Shown here in pieces: positions 59,465-64,000 of a stretch of DNA of 64,000 bases (position 1 is its first letter; each line of letters opens with the position of its first letter). A program made the translations under genes and the position numbers. The notes beneath the pieces are model-generated. The model saw nothing but the letters and a program-made list of their open reading frames with translations, was not told the DNA's origin and ran no database searches. The DNA is taken from NCBI GenBank assembly GCA_000814665.1, contig JWIH01000025.1:186001-250000 (forward strand). The letters run 5' to 3'. The DNA is from Pseudoalteromonas flavipulchra NCIMB 2033 = ATCC BAA-314. GTDB lineage: Bacteria; Pseudomonadota; Gammaproteobacteria; Enterobacterales; Alteromonadaceae.

Positions 59465-59863
59465 TACGTTTGGTTACTCAGGCATAAAGCTCGCTCTGTG
59501 ATTTAAAAGTAGGGAGCGAATTTCTCTGGGTGCTTTCAATATGTGCAATACTGCTATTGATTATGCTTTTCACACATTAAAACTTCATCGCAGAATGGCA
59601 AACTACATGCCTTATAATTTGCGGTCAGAAAAATTACTAAACCGTTTGGGTTTTTGTAAAAGAAGGGTTGGCGCATGAGTACCTTAAAATTGCCGGTAAA
59701 TGGGAAGATCATATACTTACCCCTCTCACGAGGAATCAGTGTGCATCACATTGCAAGTAGCGTGCGAAGCGCTGTTACGCATTTTTGTGTAAGCTCCGCC
59801 TTTCTATACAAAAATACTTCAGTACAATTTACCACTGTTGCGGCGTAATAAACATAAAACAAT
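59465..59863. other. Gene-free stretch with an attC-like inverted repeat
   Basis: No convincing gene. Positions 59790-59850 contain CATTTTTGTGTAAG / CTATACAAAAATAC and end in TTGCGGCGTAAT, matching the right end of the cassette 2 site (22113-22124). A 57-codon frame at 59675-59848 overlaps this and is not convincing. Confidence 0.4.
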
Positions 59864-60571
59864 ATGAGCAATCAACAACATTGGCAAAGGAAGTGGAGAG
59901 AAGTATTAGGAGAGTCGACTGACTCAATGCCTGATATCAGGGAGGATTATGCTCTTCATTTCGACATATGGAAACTAGATGATGAAAAGCTCGAAGCCTG
60001 CTTTTCAATATTTCCAAATGGCAAGCGAATACTTAAAAGAGTGAAAGAAGTCCGAAAAGTGTGTCCGCAATCTACAGATACTGATGATGAAACACTCTTA
60101 AGCAAGCTAAATCAACTCAATGAAAATATAGAGATTGTGCTTCAAGCATTCGGCGATCAAGCACTTATTGAGTTAAATAGAGAAAAGTCTTGCACTGAGA
60201 AATGTCGTGTTTATCGAGGCAGTGAAACGCTAAGGTGTGAAGTGTTTAAAAATGCGGATCCACCCACCATACATTTAGATGATGCACTGTCTGAAATTAT
60301 CAAGAAACACTGTGGTGGAGAAGGTTACGAAGCACTTTTCTTTTTAAGTGAGCCGCTATACCAATTGGCTGGTTGCGATTATACCGTTTCGCATTGGATA
60401 GCATGGGCAATGGTAGAAAACGAATACGATACCGATCCTTACTACGAAGCATTTGAGTTATACAAAATGAAAGCAGAGGCTGGATGGTCTGATAAGGAGC
60501 AATTTGTTTACATTAACAGCTCAGTGTTTAGCGAAGATGAGCTCGTTCTGGCCAAGCCTATATTGCCTTAA
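59864..60571 (+). CDS. Hypothetical cytosolic protein
   Basis: The 235-residue protein is acidic and mostly helical, with a Trp-rich N-terminus (MSNQQHWQRKWREVL) and two cysteine-containing stretches (SCTEKCRVY, TLRCEVF). No signal peptide or membrane segment. I do not recognise a family. It has no evident ribosome-binding site and starts 15 bp after an attC-like right end, so it may be a stray integron cassette. Confidence 0.6.
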   Translation: MSNQQHWQRKWREVLGESTDSMPDIREDYALHFDIWKLDDEKLEACFSIFPNGKRILKRVKEVRKVCPQSTDTDDETLLSKLNQLNENIEIVLQAFGDQALIELNREKSCTEKCRVYRGSETLRCEVFKNADPPTIHLDDALSEIIKKHCGGEGYEALFFLSEPLYQLAGCDYTVSHWIAWAMVENEYDTDPYYEAFELYKMKAEAGWSDKEQFVYINSSVFSEDELVLAKPILP

Positions 60572-60649
60572 TTGAGTTCTAAGTCTCACACCGCATCACA
60601 ATCTCACCTGCATTAAACATGGCTATTTTCAGCTAGGGTGATTTGTAGC

Positions 60650-60677
60650 TTGTTAGTTGAGCTTCATCTGGTACAAT
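60650..60677 (+). promoter_or_regulatory. Promoter of fadR
   Basis: TTGTTA (60650-60655) and TACAAT (60672-60677) with 16-bp spacing, 60 bp before the start codon. Confidence 0.55.
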
Positions 60678-60739
60678 CAGTGGATTAACAAGCACAACCT
60701 GCCAATCAAGGCATTGATGTAATAATAAAGTGGTGTGAG

Positions 60740-61453
60740 ATGAGAATTTTCAAAGCCAAGAGCCCAGCTGGATTTGCTGAAGAATATATTGTTGAGTCAA
60801 TTTGGAACGGTGAATTCCCTCCGGGATCCATTCTACCTGCTGAGCGTGAGCTTTCTGAACTCATTGGTGTAACAAGAACAACACTGCGCGAAGTATTACA
60901 AAGGCTAGCTCGTGATGGCTGGTTGACTATCCAACATGGTAAGCCAACCCGAGTAAATAACTTTTGGGAAACATCAGGGCTTAATATTTTAGAAACCTTA
61001 GCGCGTCTTGATGAAGATAAGATGCCTGAGCTGACCGATCAGCTGCTGTCAGCGCGTACCAATATTAGTGCTATCTATACGCGTGCGGCGATAAAATTCA
61101 ATCCGCAGCGTGTTATCGATATTTTGTCTAAGCATGAAGAGCTGGAAGACACCGCAGAAGCGTTTGCCGATTATGACTACCAAGTTCACCATGAGCTGGC
61201 GGGTGCTGGGCAAAACAAAATTTATGTGCTTATTTTAAATGGCTTCAGAGGTTTATACTCAAAAATTGGTTGCCATTACTTTTCTGATTCAAGAACACGA
61301 GGACTGGCGAGACAGTTCTATGCAGATTTAACCAAACTGGCAGAAAATCAAGAACACGATGGTGCTATTTCATTGATGCGTAAGTATGGTCACCAATCGG
61401 GTGAAATTTGGCAGCAGATCCGCGGTGATATGCCTGAAAATATCATGGACTAA
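60740..61453 (+). CDS. fadR: Fatty acid metabolism regulator FadR
   Basis: The 237-residue GntR-family protein has the N-terminal winged helix ('MRIFKAKSPAGFAEEYIVESIWNGEFPPGSILPAERELSELIGVTRTTLREVLQRLARDGWL') and the FadR C-terminal acyl-CoA-binding helical domain. In gammaproteobacteria it represses fad genes and activates fabA/fabB when acyl-CoA is absent. Length matches the family. Monocistronic here. Confidence 0.95.
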   Translation: MRIFKAKSPAGFAEEYIVESIWNGEFPPGSILPAERELSELIGVTRTTLREVLQRLARDGWLTIQHGKPTRVNNFWETSGLNILETLARLDEDKMPELTDQLLSARTNISAIYTRAAIKFNPQRVIDILSKHEELEDTAEAFADYDYQVHHELAGAGQNKIYVLILNGFRGLYSKIGCHYFSDSRTRGLARQFYADLTKLAENQEHDGAISLMRKYGHQSGEIWQQIRGDMPENIMD

Positions 61454-61479
61454 TGTCCACTGAGTGATAGACATCTTAA

Positions 61480-61507
61480 AAAGGCTTCTTCGTGAAGCCT
61501 TTTTTGA
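61480..61507 (+). terminator. Terminator of fadR
   Basis: AAAGGCTTC / GAAGCCTTT with a 5-nt loop and TTTTT tail. The remaining 270 bp up to the peroxiredoxin hold nothing else I can name. Confidence 0.9.
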
Positions 61508-61774
61508 TCTCCGAATGGCATTTTGAGCGGAGGCATTTTTGTCTCATCGAATTTATAGATTGGTGCTATCGGTAAATTCGATTGTTAATTATGGCGCTTG
61601 CCAAATACACTAGGCGCAAGTTTTGGCGGTGAGAATGACAAAGAGACTTTGGTTATGAATTTAGCTAGGGTTGTTTTTTCATGAGCACGCCACAATATTA
61701 TGAACAAGATATTTTGGTCTCGACACGAGATACCAAGATAAGATTGGAAATAAACCTAACTATTGGAGATAAAA

Positions 61775-62380
61775 ATGGGTGTATTAGTAGGCCGCAAGGC
61801 ACCAGACTTTACAGCAGCAGCAGTACTAGGTAACGGTGAGATCGTAGATAGCTACAACCTGCACGAGCGTATTAAAGGTAAAAAAGCGGTTGTTTTCTTT
61901 TACCCACTAGACTTCACGTTTGTTTGTCCTTCAGAGCTAATCGCGTTCGACAAGCGTTACGAAGAGTTCCAAAAGCGTGGTGTTGAAGTGATCGGTGTTT
62001 CTATCGATTCTCAATTCTCACACAACGCATGGCGTAACACTCCAGTAAACGAAGGCGGTATCGGTCAAGTTAAATACGATCTAATCGCTGATGTTAAGCA
62101 TGAAATCTGTCAAGCATACGACGTTGAGCACCCAGAAGCTGGTGTTGCTTTCCGTGGCTCTTTCTTAATCGATGCTGAAGGTAATGTACGTCACCAAGTA
62201 GTTAACGACCTACCACTAGGCCGTAACATCGACGAAATGCTTCGCATGGTTGATGCACTAGCATTCCACGAAGAGCACGGTGAAGTATGTCCAGCTGGTT
62301 GGACTGAAGGTAAAGCAGGTATGGATGCAAGCCCTGAAGGTGTTGCTAAGTTCCTATCTGAAAACGAAGGCGCACTATAA
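61775..62380 (+). CDS. Typical 2-Cys peroxiredoxin (AhpC/Prx1 type)
   Basis: The start is ATG 61775 with GGAG 6 nt upstream. The 201-residue protein has the peroxidatic Cys51 (DFTFVCPSEL) and the resolving Cys172 (EVCPAGW), plus 'GVSIDSQFSHNAW' and the F-type C-terminal extension. It reduces H2O2 and organic peroxides. Codon use is very biased, consistent with high expression. No AhpF neighbour, so reduction is probably by thioredoxin. Confidence 0.96.
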   Translation: MGVLVGRKAPDFTAAAVLGNGEIVDSYNLHERIKGKKAVVFFYPLDFTFVCPSELIAFDKRYEEFQKRGVEVIGVSIDSQFSHNAWRNTPVNEGGIGQVKYDLIADVKHEICQAYDVEHPEAGVAFRGSFLIDAEGNVRHQVVNDLPLGRNIDEMLRMVDALAFHEEHGEVCPAGWTEGKAGMDASPEGVAKFLSENEGAL

Positions 62381-62415
62381 TTTAGTGTCGACTTTATGAT
62401 ATCTCGCTGATATCA

Positions 62416-62446
62416 AAAAGAAACCCGCCAATTGGCGGGTTTTTTA
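62416..62446. terminator. Bidirectional terminator after the peroxiredoxin
   Basis: AAACCCGCC / GGCGGGTTT with an AATT loop and T-run, AAAAAG on the other side. Confidence 0.92.
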
Positions 62447-62527
62447 ATGGCTACTGATACCTCAATAGCTTTCTCAGGGTAAAACTTTGACTACTCGGCT
62501 ACCTTGCCTACTTTAGCAAGTGCCATG

Positions 62528-62644
62528 CTAGTTAAAGTTGATAAACTGACCCAGTGATTTTATCAGTTGAATGCTCAGGTAAGCGGCAAATAAACTGATC
62601 ACGGGAGTTGCGAGCAGACTCAGAAATTCGAGTTCATTAATCAT
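62528..62644 (-). CDS. 38-residue single-pass membrane protein (candidate)
   Basis: An open frame of 38 codons starts at the ATG at 62644, 8 bp inside the end of the upstream gene, preceded by GGAAGAG at 5 nt. It encodes a short acidic N-terminus (MINELEF) and a continuous hydrophobic segment (about residues 7-29: LSLLATPVISLFAAYLSIQL), ending IKSLGQFINFN. Its overlap with the upstream secreted protein gene and good ribosome-binding site support translation. No known family recognised. Confidence 0.55.
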   Translation of the reverse strand: MINELEFLSLLATPVISLFAAYLSIQLIKSLGQFINFN

Positions 62645-62906
62645 TAGTCTCTTCCTTTTTTTCTTGCTCGTTGTTATTGGTTGTTTGAAACGCTTTCTCT
62701 AAAGACTGTTTGGTCTCAATTTTTATTTCTTCTAGATTCGCTTTGATTGACTCAGTGATAGCTTGCGTTACTTTGGTTTTTACTTCTTGAAGTAATGAAG
62801 CATCAATTTCTGCAGCTGTTGTTGTCATGCTTGCTGTAAACAATAAAGTTGTCATGCTTGCTGTAAACAATAAAGTTGTCATGGTGATTTTCGCTAAAGT
62901 AGTCAT
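62637..62906 (-). CDS. Small exported helical protein, with duplicated signal segment
   Basis: The 89-residue protein has an N-terminal signal peptide containing MTTLLFTAS twice in tandem because of a perfect 27-bp duplication (62821-62847 and 62848-62874), then TTAAEID, a probable cleavage region. The mature part is a charged amphipathic helix rich in Lys and Glu, ending in a Glu/Asn-rich tail. Three in-frame ATGs result from the duplication; GGAAAC precedes the first. Overlaps the small membrane protein gene by 8 bp. Unknown function. Confidence 0.65.
   Translation of the reverse strand: MTTLAKITMTTLLFTASMTTLLFTASMTTTAAEIDASLLQEVKTKVTQAITESIKANLEEIKIETKQSLEKAFQTTNNNEQEKKEETND
62821..62874. 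repeat. 27-bp perfect tandem duplication inside the small exported protein gene
   Basis: GTTGTCATGCTTGCTGTAAA plus CAATAAA, repeated twice. Because 27 is a multiple of three the frame is kept. Confidence 0.93.
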
Positions 62907-63142
62907 AATAAGTTTCCTTGTAATTTGTTAGTCGCAATAACTATTACAAAGGTTGTGCCAAAATGAATTTAATTTTTATGTTATTGATTTTTATGTATTT
63001 TAATTTTTTCTTGGCATAGGGGAGTTAATGGGGTGGTTAATTTGACCAGTGCAGGATGGGTGAAATGGCTAAAATTTAGTTAAATTTATTAAGGCTGGAT
63101 TAAGCGAAGTAAGAAAGGATGAAGAACAATGTTTGGGCCGAA

Positions 63143-63694
63143 TTAACGGCCAAAGTTAGGGTCATCAGGTAAATCAACCAAGATTAATACAGCCCCTTTA
63201 CCGCCATATTCTAAAGGTGCTTGGTGCATCGCCAGTATATCTGGATGCTGAACAAGATACTGCGGTACTTTATGTTTAAGCACACGCTCACCAATTCCAT
63301 GCACCACGCATGCACAAGCAATATGCTGCTTCTTACAAGCATGAATTAATGCTGCTAGTTCTTGTTTTACCGTTTCTTTATTTAGCCCGTGTAAATCTAA
63401 GATGAGTTCGGGCGCGTAGTCACCACGCCTTAGCTGCTTTGCTAAATAGCGATCAGCTCCGGGCTTTACGAAATTGATGGTTCCCGAGGTATCAATATCA
63501 GGAATATACTCGTCAGAAAAGTAAAACTCAGATTGCTGCTGCTTGACTTGTTGCTTCAGCTCAATGCTCTGAATTTTTTTCTTTTGTTTGAGCTGCACCT
63601 GATCTTGTTTGAGGGGTTTCACACCATTCAAAGACTCACGAAACATCGCGAAATCGTCATTTAGGTCAGCATTAGTGTTAGATTCTCTGTTCAT
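63143..63694 (-). CDS. smrB: Ribosome rescue endonuclease SmrB
   Basis: The 183-residue protein has a Lys/Gln-rich N-terminal segment and a Smr domain with 'LILDLHGLNKETVKQELAALIHACKK' and 'VVHGIGERVLKHKVPQYL', giving the DLHG and HGxG motifs. SmrB cleaves mRNA between collided ribosomes. Divergent from prmB, the arrangement in E. coli. Confidence 0.93.
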   Translation of the reverse strand: MNRESNTNADLNDDFAMFRESLNGVKPLKQDQVQLKQKKKIQSIELKQQVKQQQSEFYFSDEYIPDIDTSGTINFVKPGADRYLAKQLRRGDYAPELILDLHGLNKETVKQELAALIHACKKQHIACACVVHGIGERVLKHKVPQYLVQHPDILAMHQAPLEYGGKGAVLILVDLPDDPNFGR

Positions 63695-63781
63695 GATGAC
63701 ATTTTAAATAAAAAAAGCATAAAAACCTAGCTTAAAAACCGCTACAATAGCGCCATATAGTTTGATCTTTAGAGAGTCATC

Positions 63782-64000
63782 ATGACGGAAATGTCGCAAC
63801 CACTTATTACCGAAGAAATGGCCGTTGAAGCCTTTCAAGACTTACATACCATTCAGGACTGGGTACGCTGGACAGCGAGCCAGTTTGTGAGTAACGAGGT
63901 ATTTTTTGGTCATGGTACGGATAATCCTTGGGACGAAGCGGTCAGTTTGGTGCTTCCGGTGCTGCATATGCCAATTGATGCCCCCAAAGAAATCATGCAT
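63782..64000 (+). CDS. prmB: 50S ribosomal protein L3 glutamine methyltransferase PrmB (3' partial)
   Basis: The first 73 residues are in the window: MTEMSQPLITEEMAVEAFQD, then 'LHTIQDWVRWTASQFVSNEVFFGHGTDNPWDEAVSLVLPVLH', which matches the PrmB N-terminus. The methyltransferase domain with NPPY lies beyond the end. Divergent from smrB with 87 bp between. Confidence 0.93.
   Translation, partial: MTEMSQPLITEEMAVEAFQDLHTIQDWVRWTASQFVSNEVFFGHGTDNPWDEAVSLVLPVLHMPIDAPKEIMH

Noticed and set aside
59675..59848. 57-codon open frame with a fair ribosome-binding site upstream of the hypothetical gene at 59864
   Set aside because: Ends inside the attC-like repeat, has no recognisable composition or domain, and looks like a chance frame.
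61681..61833. 50-codon frame beginning MSTPQYYEQD that runs into the peroxiredoxin gene
   Set aside because: It overlaps the start of the peroxiredoxin in another frame and ends in Ser repeats read out of frame from Ala codons.

Overview
The window looks like chromosomal DNA of a marine gammaproteobacterium of the Alteromonadales, most likely Pseudoalteromonas. The reasons are housekeeping gene orders of the gammaproteobacterial type (bamD / rluD-pgeF-clpB; yfjD-ypjD / ffh / rpsP-rimM-trmD-rplS; smrB / prmB), separate tyrA and pheA, a TonB receptor linked to a sugar locus, and Pseudoalteromonas-like dispersed inverted-repeat elements. The genus is inferred from recognition, not from a database search.

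Layout. 0-2 kb: the tail of a type IV pilin operon with two FimT/GspH pseudopilins. 2-15.5 kb: housekeeping genes (glnB, bamD, rluD, pgeF, clpB, a quinone-reductase-like MDR, gshA, an SLT-type lipoprotein, a CNNM/CorC-type transporter, ypjD, ffh), interrupted by copies of two small inverted-repeat elements. 15.5-21 kb: a lipase-like gene, the rpsP operon and tyrA, which has a TyrR box over its ribosome-binding site. 20.9-28.3 kb: an integrase-less integron-type cassette array. It holds ten same-strand cassette units (membrane proteins, GNAT, NTF2-like, YefM-YoeB, HEPN-like), attC-like sites that begin at stop codons, three 124-bp attI-like repeats, five copies of a palindromic element and a 191-bp tandem repeat.

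28.3-44.7 kb: a sugar locus. A seven-gene minus-strand operon encodes a Gfo/Idh/MocA oxidoreductase, two TIM-barrel isomerases, an MFS transporter, a DUF1080 lipoprotein, and a GMC dehydrogenase with a Tat-exported small subunit. It is followed by a PAS-AraC regulator, a BadF-type sugar kinase, CutC, a TonB receptor and a lipoprotein with four discoidin repeats. I infer a 3-keto-glycoside route: periplasmic C3 oxidation, cleavage, then reduction or isomerisation. Two copies of a bipartite 21-bp-spaced direct-repeat operator lie in the two divergent promoter regions and tie the locus into one regulon, probably under the AraC protein.

44.8-64 kb: pheA with a complete phenylalanine attenuator (an 18-residue Phe-rich leader peptide plus terminator), a GGDEF-EAL protein, yciH, an HsbA/HsbR-like partner-switching pair plus a GAF protein, an aromatic/aspartate aminotransferase, LexA-controlled yebG, a ComEA-like protein, dsbB, an amidohydrolase divergent from a ToxR/CadC-type TPR regulator, fadR, a 2-Cys peroxiredoxin, a two-gene small secreted/membrane protein unit, smrB and the start of prmB.

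No rRNA, tRNA, CRISPR, prophage or complete insertion sequence is visible.
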